Shown: positions 16,370-24,354 of the stretch, in pieces
Layout: every line of letters begins with the position of its first letter
How positions within the stretch are numbered: the stretch's first letter is position 1
Origin: Nitrosomonas ureae
GTDB taxonomy: Bacteria; Pseudomonadota; Gammaproteobacteria; Burkholderiales; Nitrosomonadaceae
Direction of reading: 5' to 3'
Assembly (NCBI RefSeq): GCF_001455205.1
Contig: NZ_CP013341.1
Span: 2,232,001 to 2,296,000 of the forward strand
DNA: 64,000 nt
Notes under the pieces: generated by a model
What the model was told of the DNA's origin: nothing
The model's input: the letters and a program-made list of their open reading frames with translations, nothing else
Databases searched by the model: none
Translations under genes and position numbers: made by a program

Positions 16370-16651
16370 AACGTCAACAAGCTCTGGTTAATTTGGATTT
16401 TTCAAATTTTTTGAGAGCATTGAGGAGTTGTCAGAAAACATTTTCTAAAGCTTTGCAAGATCAAAAATCATCTCTGCTAATACTTTCCTCTATGTGGTTT
16501 TTCGTACATTACTTTGTTTCATACGCCTGTAGGATATAACTTCATTTTTAATTCCATTTAGTCAAGTTCAAGATTGAATTAACTATTAGCCTCAAATATT
16601 TTTATTCCATACTGAAATAATATTTGAAAAATATCTTTTAGGAGACGTATC
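16370..16651. other. Intergenic DNA, no gene seen
   Basis: AT-rich sequence between the IS200/IS605 element and the small charged protein gene. A 68-codon frame at 16333-16539 starts inside the right IS hairpin and lacks a ribosome binding site, so I do not call it. The promoter for the next gene must lie here. Confidence 0.5.
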
Positions 16652-16837
16652 ATGAATCAAAAGAATCAAGGTGAAGGAAATCGAGAAGCCGCTAAAGAAT
16701 ATAATGAGGCAACCAAAGATTTTGTGGAAAGTGGCAAAGTCGAGAAAAATATGAATAAACATATAAATTTAACCGACGAAGAAAAAAAAGAAATTCAAGA
16801 AGCGGAAGTAAAAGGAAAAGAAAAAGCTAAAAAATAA
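16652..16837 (+). CDS. Small, highly charged hypothetical protein
   Basis: This 61-residue protein is rich in Lys, Glu and Asn (NREAAKEYNEATKDFVESGK, ending EKAKK). It has no signal or membrane segment and is likely helical. TTTTAGGAGACGTATC is a strong ribosome binding site. The low-complexity hydrophilic make-up recalls stress- or desiccation-type small proteins, but I recognise no named family. It ends only 27 bases before the first IS5-family copy, so its terminator may have been displaced. Confidence 0.65.
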   Translation: MNQKNQGEGNREAAKEYNEATKDFVESGKVEKNMNKHINLTDEEKKEIQEAEVKGKEKAKK

Positions 16838-16864
16838 CTGGAACTCTATGGTTATTAAATAACA

Positions 16865-18144
16865 AAGATTCCTGCACAACCTTGCCTGCCAGTGCAATAA
16901 CCAACTAAAATAGAGGGGGTTAAAAGACAGTTGGAGCAAAAGATGCAGATGAGTTTTGGAACACTGGAATTAGCAGAGCGATTGAAGCGAGAAAATGTTC
17001 TGGTGAAGATTGAAGGCCTAATTGAGTGGGAGGAATTACGTCCGAAACTTACGGGTTTGTACAAGCGCGAGTTATCGCATGGTGGAGGCCAAGAGCCGTT
17101 TGATGGGTTGTTGATGTTCAAAGCGATCCTGCTAGGTCAGTGGCATAGTTTATCGGACGCTGCGTTGGAGCAAGCACTGTGTGTACGCATTGATTTTCTG
17201 CAATTTTGCGGACTGTCCTTGTCGGATGCGATCCCGGACGAAACCACTTTGTGCCGGTTCCGTAACCGGCTAATAACCAACGATCGGCTAGATGATCTGC
17301 TGGCCTCTATTAATGAACAGCTTCAATCCCACGGATTGATGATCAAGGGTGCGACAGGAGCGGTCATTGATGCCACGCTGATTGAGTCAGCGGCACGCCC
17401 TAAAAAGACCATCACACTGGAGGTGGATGCCGAAGAAGGTAAGGTTGTTCAGTTTGAAGATGGCAGTCAACCTGGAATCAACTGTATCGAAGAACAAAGC
17501 GCGGATCCGGATGCGACCTGGCTAAAGAAAGGCAAGAAGTCACAGTTTGGCTACCGCAGTTACCTGGTGGTGGACGCACAAGACGGCTATGTGCGCGGGG
17601 TTCACACCGCCCCTGCCAACCAGAGCGAAATGATGCATTTCGAAGCCGCTATCGATGGTGCGCATATCGAGGCGAATCGGGTGTATGCCGACAAGGGATC
17701 CGCCAGCAATGCCAATCGGCAATTTCTAAGAAAGCAAAAGATCAAGAGCGCAATCATGCATCGCGCGTACAAGAATAAACCCCTCTCGTCACGCCAGAAG
17801 CTGGCGAATCAATTGATCAGTAAAAAACGCTATATTGTCGAACAGTGTTTCGGCACAATCAAACGCTTATTCAGAATGGGACGCGCCAGCTACTTCGGTA
17901 CGACGAAAGTCAACGCCCAAGTCATACTGAAAAGTATCTGCATGAATCTAAAGAAAGCAGCCAACAAAATCTTCGTAGACCAACCATTAAGGGGAGCGAT
18001 CCGTCCAAATATTACATAAGGGGGAAAAATTCACCTAAAAAAAGGAAAAAACTCCACTTTCTATTAAAGTGACGTGCAACAAGTGTCACTTGGAAAATTT
18101 TCTCTGTCGCTACAGCAAAATTCTTGCGGTTGTGCAGAGGTCTT
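16865..18144 (+). mobile_element. IS5-family element, copy 1, complete
   Basis: The 1,280-base element is bounded by imperfect inverted repeats: left AAGATTCCTGCACAACC and right, read inward, AAGACCTCTGCACAACC. TAACA lies directly outside both ends (16860-16864 and 18145-18149) and looks like a 5-bp target duplication. One intact transposase gene fills the element. Copy 2 at 27767-29047 is nearly identical. Confidence 0.88.
16943..18019 (+). CDS. IS5-family transposase (copy 1)
   Basis: This 358-residue DDE transposase is apparently intact. Motifs include the N-terminal DETTLCRFRNRL segment, first catalytic Asp in GAVIDATLIESA, second Asp in VYADKGSASN, and Glu in VEQCFGTIKRLFRMG. I start at the ATG at 16943 because the same ATG is conserved in copy 2, and GGAG lies 9 bases upstream; an in-frame TTG four codons earlier is CTG in copy 2. 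It differs from copy 2 at about six residues, for example EGLIEWEEL against DALIEWEDL. Confidence 0.95.
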   Translation: MQMSFGTLELAERLKRENVLVKIEGLIEWEELRPKLTGLYKRELSHGGGQEPFDGLLMFKAILLGQWHSLSDAALEQALCVRIDFLQFCGLSLSDAIPDETTLCRFRNRLITNDRLDDLLASINEQLQSHGLMIKGATGAVIDATLIESAARPKKTITLEVDAEEGKVVQFEDGSQPGINCIEEQSADPDATWLKKGKKSQFGYRSYLVVDAQDGYVRGVHTAPANQSEMMHFEAAIDGAHIEANRVYADKGSASNANRQFLRKQKIKSAIMHRAYKNKPLSSRQKLANQLISKKRYIVEQCFGTIKRLFRMGRASYFGTTKVNAQVILKSICMNLKKAANKIFVDQPLRGAIRPNIT

Positions 18145-18302
18145 TAACATAGCATTAAAAACATTCTGGAAGAAATTGCTTTAGAAAAAAGATTCTAAGA
18201 AAGAATTTAATCTGTGTTTTTTATAATTGATAATTCCTTGAGAAATAAAGTATCAAGAAGCAAACGATACGATATCTCTACTTCTTATAGTTGGAGTAAT
18301 GT

Positions 18303-19163
18303 ATGCTTTGGAAAACTGGTCGTCGTAGTCAAAATATAGAAGATAGGCGCGGATTGAGCGTTTCTCGAGGTGTCGGTGGCGGAGGCATAGGTATTCTCCT
18401 ATTAGTACTCGCAGCCCTATTTTTCGATATTGATCCACGTATTGTCATGCAAGGAACTGAAATTTTAAGTGGTGGAAGTGCGTCCTTGCATACCCAAACT
18501 CAACCAATCCCCAGTGGTCAAGAGGAGGCAAAGGAATTTACTTCAGTAATTCTGGCGGATACGGAAGACACATGGAGAACATTATTTTCCGAACAATTAA
18601 ATAAAAAATATAAAGAACCTACTCTTGTTTTATTTAGTGGTGCTGTTCAGTCAGCATGTGGTTTTGCACAAGCCGCAGTAGGCCCATTTTACTGCCCTTA
18701 TGACCAGAAAGTCTATATAGATCTTACCTTTTTTGATGACATGAAAAAATTGGGCGCTTCCGGTGATTTTGCTCAAGCTTATGTTATTGCGCATGAAATT
18801 GGCCACCATATTCAAATTTTATTAGGCATTTCTGACAAGGTCATTGCTGAGGGTAAAAATATGAATAAATATCACAAAAACGCCTTATCAGTTCGACAAG
18901 AGTTACAAGCTGATTGTTTTGCAGGCGTGTGGGCAAATAATGCACATCGAGCTCGTAATATTCTGGAAAGTGGAGATATAGAAGAGGGTTTAAACGCTGC
19001 ATCGGCCATTGGGGATGATCGTTTACAAAAACAATCACAAGGTTATATTGTTCCCGAATCTTTTACACATGGTAGTTCAGAGCAAAGAGTACGCTGGTTT
19101 AGAAAAGGGTTAAAATCAGGAAAAATTGGCGATTGTGATACCTTCACTGCGGATAAATTATAA
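18303..19163 (+). CDS. ypfJ: YpfJ-family neutral zinc metallopeptidase
   Basis: This 286-residue protein has the HEIGHH zinc motif (H164, E165, H168) and a downstream ELQADCFAGVWA that supplies a third ligand. These mark the YpfJ/neutral zinc metallopeptidase family. Gly-rich SRGVGGGGIGILLLVLAALF (21-40) is a single membrane anchor near the N-terminus, so the catalytic part is probably periplasmic. The start at 18303 follows TTGGAGTAATGT. It lies 158 bases after IS5 copy 1 and stands alone. The substrate is unknown. Confidence 0.92.
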   Translation: MLWKTGRRSQNIEDRRGLSVSRGVGGGGIGILLLVLAALFFDIDPRIVMQGTEILSGGSASLHTQTQPIPSGQEEAKEFTSVILADTEDTWRTLFSEQLNKKYKEPTLVLFSGAVQSACGFAQAAVGPFYCPYDQKVYIDLTFFDDMKKLGASGDFAQAYVIAHEIGHHIQILLGISDKVIAEGKNMNKYHKNALSVRQELQADCFAGVWANNAHRARNILESGDIEEGLNAASAIGDDRLQKQSQGYIVPESFTHGSSEQRVRWFRKGLKSGKIGDCDTFTADKL

Positions 19164-19506
19164 ATTTTCCGTAAAAATTCTTTTTGCTATTGCAATCTAA
19201 ACCACACATTTATATGGTTTTCTATTACTAACTATAAATCCCATTTTGAATGGGTACATTTCAAAATATTGGTAGTTTTACGGATAGCTTCAAATCTTGA
19301 TGAAAGGAGGCTCCGAGGCTTTGCCAAGGGCTAAATGTGGTAGTTATCAAGTTTGCGTAAACGGGTATGTTCCTGCTGAAGCTGTGGACACACATATTCT
19401 TGCCAACTTTGCAAAACATTACACGCAAGCATCGTGTCGCTGATTTACGAGAAAGATATCAATTTGAAATTTAATTGTTGATCACAATTTCTCGCACTTA
19501 TAAATT
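19164..19506. other. Intergenic DNA, no firm gene
   Basis: AT-rich DNA between two convergent units. A 47-codon frame (19300-19443, starting MKGGSEALPRAKCGSYQVC) is open but has no ribosome binding site; it may be a relic. A short CCCATT/AATGGG hairpin lies near 19236. Confidence 0.4.
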
Positions 19507-19707
19507 TCATTCTGATTTATTATTGTTTCCAAATATTTTGAATATTTTGAATATATTCAAAATTTCGATATACCATTTAAAATCTTTTTCATAACCAATC
19601 ACTATCTTAGATACATTCTCTGGAACAATAGTATTTTTAGTAATTGGAATCCATTCTTTTCTCTTGGTATTGTAATAAAATGATTCCCCTGGTTCGGGTG
19701 GGAGCAT
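19507..19707 (-). CDS. Hypothetical 66-residue protein downstream of the potassium channel gene
   Basis: This small protein starts 4 bases after the channel stop codon and ends in a basic, aromatic tail (FKIFKIFGNNNK). AAGGAG sits about 13 bases upstream of its ATG, inside the channel gene, which suggests translational coupling. Its FYYNTKRKEWIP segment, rich in aromatic and basic residues, is unlike anything I can name. AT-rich composition matches its two upstream neighbours, so the three probably moved together. Confidence 0.55.
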   Translation of the reverse strand: MLPPEPGESFYYNTKRKEWIPITKNTIVPENVSKIVIGYEKDFKWYIEILNIFKIFKIFGNNNKSE

Positions 19708-19711
19708 CCAG

Positions 19712-20305
19712 TCAATAAAGCTCCTTTTCTTTTCCTGTAAGAGTTCTTACGCGAATTCTTCCTTCTATGAAAGTTTTTTTGTTTGTTCTGTCGCCGTCAA
19801 ATAGGGCCATTTCTTTCGGAATTAGATTTTCCTGACACCATAACCATATTAATGATGCTCCAATTGCCATTGATGCCATACCTGCAAGTGCTTCATAAGA
19901 TGTTGTTAGTCTATGGCTTTCAAGTGGTTGTAAATCCCCATATCCTAAAGTAGTAAAAGTAGTAATGCTAAAATAAATAGCATCTGATAAATCTGGTATG
20001 AATTCACCGCATTCACCTATTAACCCTGACGATTTATAGTGAAGTGCAAAAGCTAGTATTGTAGTACCAATTTGTAGCAGTAAAAGAATAAATAAAAATG
20101 CGTAAAAAGATCTACTTAAATTTAAAAGGGTTGGGATTATCCATATTATTATAATAAATCCTAATATCAAGAAAATTACTGTAATGATTGAATTCCAATT
20201 TAAATAACCGCTAATCAGACTACCTAATAACGCAATAATAAAAAATACAGTTCCTATAAATACAACTGTCACAACATATTGCCATGGAACTCTATGATTT
20301 AACAT
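19712..20305 (-). CDS. Two-pore-domain-type potassium channel protein (Ion_trans_2)
   Basis: This 197-residue membrane protein has four hydrophobic segments (about residues 9-33, 38-61, 66-90 and 138-158). A pore loop before the last carries the potassium selectivity filter TTLGYGD (about 118-124). It conducts potassium across the inner membrane when assembled as a tetramer, as known for this domain. The short cytoplasmic C-terminus has no RCK/TrkA-N domain, so gating is unclear. AAAGGATAAAA precedes the ATG. It follows the DUF2971 gene by 50 bases and is nearly contiguous with a 66-residue gene. Confidence 0.85.
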   Translation of the reverse strand: MLNHRVPWQYVVTVVFIGTVFFIIALLGSLISGYLNWNSIITVIFLILGFIIIIWIIPTLLNLSRSFYAFLFILLLLQIGTTILAFALHYKSSGLIGECGEFIPDLSDAIYFSITTFTTLGYGDLQPLESHRLTTSYEALAGMASMAIGASLIWLWCQENLIPKEMALFDGDRTNKKTFIEGRIRVRTLTGKEKELY

Positions 20306-20355
20306 TTTTATCCTTTTGTGCCTTTAAATTTAGAATTAAGTAGAGAATAATTATT

Positions 20356-21245
20356 TTAATAAATGGGTGCTGAAGATTGAAGGTCGGAATGGAATACAAG
20401 GAGATTAAGATTATATTTTTTTAAGATAGATTTTATTAAATCTACTATCCACTCTTCCGCGGTGGGTGAAATATATATAATTTTGATTAATTCATTCAGA
20501 TTCACATTTACATAAATCCCATTTATATTTTGATCGGTATCAATTGGACGATCATATTCATCATATTTCCTAACATGAATTAGCGCTCTTAACTCTTTTT
20601 CATGTTCGAAACTTTTCCTTTTATATAAAAAAGGAGAGAGCATATTTTTTACTGGAATGTGATCTTTTCGATAATCAATGTAATTAACGATTCCTATATA
20701 AACAATATAATCCTGATTATCTAATACCGATTGAACAAGATCATTGTATGTACTTACAATTGCTATGCCATTTGAATATTTAGCGTATAAACTCCACATG
20801 GCTGCAGATTCATATTCTTGCATGTGCCATGAATGAACAAATATTTTATTACGATCATTTAAAACAGCTCGGGGAATTTCTCGGTGTGCCAAAGCTATAA
20901 GATCTATATTTATTTTATCGCCCTCATATTTTTTCTTTCCCCAGTCTTCTGCATCTTCAAAACTTTTATTATCAACTTCAATCATCCTTTTTTTTCTTTA
21001 TCAATATGTGCAATGACTTGGTGCTTTAGTTGATCAAATAAAGTAATTTCCTCGTTTCCGATCATCGCGTTAACATGAGTAAAATGTCCTTCATATGGAT
21101 CTACTTTACTTAATTTATCAAGCCTGGGGAAGTAAAGGGCTGATTTATCAATTAAGGATAAAAACTTTTCAAAATCCATATACCGCCAGATTAAACAATT
21201 AACATCTGTTGGGGCTGTACATGCTGGATGAATTCGGTAGGGCAT
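20356..21245 (-). pseudogene. DUF2971-family protein split by a frame change at an A8 tract
   Basis: Two frames overlapping by 4 bases read as one DUF2971 protein of about 295 residues. The first (21245-20982, 87 residues) carries the N-terminal WRYMDFEKFLSLIDKSALYF motif. The second (20985-20356, 209 residues) carries SWHMQEYESAAMWSLYAKY and the C-terminal part. The switch lies at GAAAAAAAAGGATGA, where the zero frame reads GAA AAA AAA GGA TGA. A -1 slip on A-AAA-AAA gives KKRMIEV in frame. Options are a one-base deletion, programmed frameshifting or transcript slippage, or an assembly error. DUF2971 function is unknown. Confidence 0.75.
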
Positions 21246-22080
21246 CTGAAAAAATACATCTTTTTAAGTTTTAGAAGCTTTTATTATATTAGTAATTGTT
21301 TTTCCCTATCTTAAAAAAATAATCGAGTGTTTTCTTCTTTAATCTTTAGATCCATACTTTATCCCTACTAATCGACGGGTATATTTTTATTGGAATTTTC
21401 CGCAATGCTACAAAGTACTTTTGTTAGGAGTGCTTAATTTGATAATATTTCCAAAACGTAATAATTATTATTGGCGCATTCGTTACACCCGTAACAAATC
21501 AGAAAGCGCGGATTTTACCGGTATGTTACGAAGGAAAAGAAGCGCCTGATTGAATCAGGCGTTGATAAGGAAGAATTGCGTTTGCTTTGTAGATAGCTTA
21601 GTAACCGACTAAATTTACACGCCGAGAGAAGATTTTCACAATACAGAAGATATATTTTATAAGTATATGAATATTAATGATATTATATTTATAATTTTAC
21701 GTGATAAAAATTTAACTCTTAAGTTAATTCAATTTTGAGTTCTCCTAAATCGAAATAAAAACTCGTTCACCATCTGCATTTCGCTGCAAAGCATCCGAAA
21801 TAGCCCCATCAGGCTCAACTTTTGCAAATGCTTCCAACTTTCTTAATCGATCTTGTAGTTTCATCTTAAGTGCTAATTATTCTTTCTCGAATTATTAATT
21901 TTATTTTCCTGATATAAGTATTTATTCCTATCAAGATAATGAATTATAAGGTAAAAATAAATATTATCGGTCTAACTATTTTATTAAATCGAATGTAAGT
22001 TAGCTTCCTAACTGATCCAATTATATAAGGATGTTATTTTATAAACTGATAACCAACGTTTAATTAATAAAAGGATTTCT
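21246..22080. other. Long AT-rich intergenic region
   Basis: This 835-base stretch holds a perfect 19-bp palindrome (CGCCTGATT-G-AATCAGGCG, 21543-21561) and a possible 39-codon frame, listed separately. Around the palindrome, scraps of open frame (KEKKRLIESGVDKEELRLL and an upstream WRIRYTRNKS) hint at a decayed gene. Otherwise I see no gene or RNA. Confidence 0.45.
21745..21864 (-). CDS. Possible 39-residue protein
   Basis: The frame reads MKLQDRLRKLEAFAKVEPDG and continues to VFISI. It has protein-like composition with a helical N-terminal half, but only a weak AAG upstream of the ATG. It may be a short real gene or the remnant of a larger one in this decaying region. Confidence 0.33.
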   Translation of the reverse strand: MKLQDRLRKLEAFAKVEPDGAISDALQRNADGERVFISI

Positions 22081-22344
22081 ATGAAAAATATAGATACGGT
22101 AGTGGATTTTGCAAGCAAAACAATTGATAACACTATGAACGCAACTAATAATACTATTGATAAGGTTAGTAAAGTGACCAAAGAAGTTGCAGATACTATT
22201 GGTGAGAAAGGGGATCAAATTAGGAGTGTGGAACAAAGATTAGTCAAAGAAACTACTTCATATATTCGTGATAATCCACTGAGATCGGTTGGTATAGCAG
22301 TTGGAGTAGGGTTTCTGTTGAGTAAATGGTTCAATGATCGTTGA
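22081..22344 (+). CDS. DUF883 (ElaB/YqjD-like) membrane-anchored protein
   Basis: This 87-residue protein has an amphipathic helical N-terminal region (residues 1-60) and a C-terminal glycine-zipper membrane anchor (DNPLRSVGIAVGVGFLLSKW, 65-84). These are the hallmarks of the DUF883/ElaB/YqjD family. In E. coli these stationary-phase inner-membrane proteins can bind ribosomes. AAAAGGATTTCT precedes the ATG. A longer paralogue follows 45 bases downstream, so the two were probably duplicated and are co-transcribed. Confidence 0.85.
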   Translation: MKNIDTVVDFASKTIDNTMNATNNTIDKVSKVTKEVADTIGEKGDQIRSVEQRLVKETTSYIRDNPLRSVGIAVGVGFLLSKWFNDR

Positions 22345-22389
22345 TATTTGAAAATAATTATTAGTTAAAGAACCTTTAAGGAAGTTACC

Positions 22390-22764
22390 GTGGAAAAGTC
22401 TGAAAAATTATCAAACATAGACAAAACATCTCAATTCGCACATGAAGCTATAGACAAGGCTACAAATGCAACCTACAAAGTTGCAACTAAAATTGTCGAT
22501 AAAGGGGATGAGCTTAATCAAGTTGCGAATAAAATTGTGGATAAAGGAGATGAGCTAAATAATTTAGCGCATGAAACTATTGATAAGGCTACAACCGCAA
22601 CTCATGAAGCTATAGATAACCTCCAAGAGAAAAAAGATCAACTGATTAATGCTGAGCAGGAAGTTATTGCGAAATATTCTACTTATGTTCGAGAGAATCC
22701 TGTTAGGGCATTAGGAATTGCGGTAGGGGTGGGTTTTCTTGTCAGCAAGTTCTTAAATCGTTAA
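22390..22764 (+). CDS. DUF883 (ElaB/YqjD-like) protein with internal repeats
   Basis: This 124-residue paralogue of the preceding gene has the same C-terminal anchor (ENPVRALGIAVGVGFLVSKF). Its helical part is expanded by repeats: KIVDKGDELNQVAN is followed by KIVDKGDELNNLAH, and HEAIDKATNAT recurs as HETIDKATTAT and HEAIDN. The start codon is GTG, supported by AAGGAAG 7 bases upstream. Residues 10-95 should form a long coiled or amphipathic helix on the cytoplasmic side. Confidence 0.83.
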   Translation: MEKSEKLSNIDKTSQFAHEAIDKATNATYKVATKIVDKGDELNQVANKIVDKGDELNNLAHETIDKATTATHEAIDNLQEKKDQLINAEQEVIAKYSTYVRENPVRALGIAVGVGFLVSKFLNR

Positions 22765-22960
22765 ATTCTATAATTCGTATTTTTAATATCATAAAAATGC
22801 GTTTAATGTGGTTTAAAGTTGCTGGGAGGGAAATAAAAATGCCCGCCTCATAATCCTAATGAAAGGGATACTTTTTAAACTAGCCATAATGGATAAGCAA
22901 ATTAAAATTTTTTGTTAGATATCATTTATTTTGATAGCCCTTTAACTTCTAAAGATATTA

Positions 22961-23503
22961 ATGAAAAGATTATTCATATTTGTAATTTTTTGCTTAATAA
23001 GCGCTTGTGCAAATCTTCCAAAAGGCCCTAGCATCATGGCATTACCCGGATCTGGTAAAAGCTTTGAACAGTTTCGTTCTGACGATAATGAATGTAGAGA
23101 ATATGCTTTTCAACAACTTGAGGGAAATACACCTCAGCATGCGTCAAATAGTAGTGGTGTACAAAGTGCAGTTGTTGGAACAGGACTAGGAGCTGCTGCG
23201 GGTGGTGCTATAGGTGGAGGGGAAGGCGCTGCTATAGGTGCGGGATTAGGACTTTTAATGGGAGCGATATTCGGCAGAAGTAATGCTTCTACATCAGGGA
23301 ATATACATCAACAAACATTTGATAATAATTATATTCCCTGCATGTATGCCAAAGGTCATAGTGTACCTGTTGCGGGGAATGTCACTAAGAATCCATCATC
23401 CACTTACAATGGCGCTAATCGAACAACTCCTACCTTGTCCCCAAATATTAATCCACCTTTGCCTCCGTCAGATAATCCTCCACCTCCTCCATCAATTAGA
23501 TAA
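22961..23503 (+). CDS. Glycine-zipper lipoprotein with a proline-rich tail
   Basis: This 180-residue lipoprotein has a lipobox LISAC (Cys16). The middle has a glycine zipper with repeated Gly/Ala (GTGLGAAAGGAIGGGEGAAI, then GAGLGLLMGAIFG, about 74-105), which probably inserts in the outer membrane. The C-terminus is proline-rich (NPPLPPSDNPPPPPS). Cysteines at ECREYAF and YIPCMYAKGH match the YMGG-like family. The leader is AT-rich with only a weak ribosome binding site. It stands alone downstream of the DUF883 pair. Confidence 0.82.
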   Translation: MKRLFIFVIFCLISACANLPKGPSIMALPGSGKSFEQFRSDDNECREYAFQQLEGNTPQHASNSSGVQSAVVGTGLGAAAGGAIGGGEGAAIGAGLGLLMGAIFGRSNASTSGNIHQQTFDNNYIPCMYAKGHSVPVAGNVTKNPSSTYNGANRTTPTLSPNINPPLPPSDNPPPPPSIR

Positions 23504-23598
23504 AAATCCTTATATTTTATTTTTTGCAAAAGAAATAAGGAAATATATATAAGCTGGATAAAACAAAAATATTATATTAGGTTAAATATGTATTGCAT

Positions 23599-23966
23599 GG
23601 TCAAGCACTACCTGGATGAGTTCGTCAGGCAATTCAGAGGGGCGTTAATCAGCCGTGAAATCTATAAATAGCAGCAAATTACTTCAGAAGAAACGCTGAC
23701 CGATATCCAGCGTGCAGCCCAACTTTACTATCTGCAAAAGCTTGTATTCGTGGCAAGGTATCGGGTCAGAACTTTGGTACCGCAAGCACCAGTGCACCGC
23801 GACAGAATTTGTTGTGGATGGAAGAGGATTTGAGCCAGGCGCATCTGCGGTTATCGCGAACCTATATTGAACACCTGAGCTGGCAGAGGATTGCATCAAA
23901 AAATACGACAGGCCCGTACACACCTTATTTTACTGCGATCAACGTAGTGCTAGTCGATCTGAATTG
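23599..23966 (+). pseudogene. Decayed phage-type DNA adenine methylase (D12 class)
   Basis: Pieces of a Dam-like N6-adenine methylase appear in order but in three frames: LDEFVRQFRGALISRE, then TSEETLTDIQRAAQLYYLQK, then GKVSGQNFGTASTSAPRQNL with LRLSRTYIEHLSW, and finally DCIKKYDRP with TLFYCD. An in-frame TAG follows the first piece, and at least two frameshifts separate the rest. The catalytic DPPY end and the N-terminus are missing. Such genes are typical of prophages, so this is a prophage relic. Confidence 0.75.
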
Positions 23967-24062
23967 ATCATTAAGAATTTTTAAAATTTGTTTATGTTAG
24001 ATAGCGAACAGATTTAACTTATTAATTATTCTCATAATAAAATACTTAAAAAGGAGAATCTA

Positions 24063-24209
24063 ATGAGAAACTTAATTGTAGTGATGATAGGTATAAGCAT
24101 TTTTGGGCTAAGTGGGTGCCTATCGATTAATTCTGAACGAGCGCCAGAAACTGAAAGAATCATCGTAGTGCCTGACGATAATGAGAAAAAAGTAAAAGTT
24201 GTACCTTAA
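24063..24209 (+). CDS. Small lipoprotein
   Basis: This 48-residue protein, found by eye, has a strong ribosome binding site (AAAAAGGAGAATCTA), a hydrophobic signal with lipobox LSGC (Cys20), and a short polar mature part (INSERAPETERIIVVPDD) ending KVKVVP. The size and layout are those of a short, stress-type lipoprotein; I recognise no family. It lies 150 bases before the IS4-family element and probably predates it. Confidence 0.75.
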   Translation: MRNLIVVMIGISIFGLSGCLSINSERAPETERIIVVPDDNEKKVKVVP

Positions 24210-24354
24210 AAGCCATACTGAACGATTGATTGTTTGGCCTTCTCAACAAGCTATAAAAATCTTTTATCTAAATAAAGCAATCCCCGGCTATGCCTGGGAT
24301 TGATCGATCAAGGGCAATAAGATAATAGTCTCGGTTAATAGGTATATCCGAGAT

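Noticed and set aside
16333..16539. 68-codon frame beside the IS200/IS605 right end
   Set aside because: It starts inside the terminal hairpin of the element, has no ribosome binding site and no protein-like pattern.
19300..19443. 47-codon frame beginning MKGGSEALPRAK
   Set aside because: No Shine-Dalgarno site and no recognisable family; noted in the intergenic entry only.
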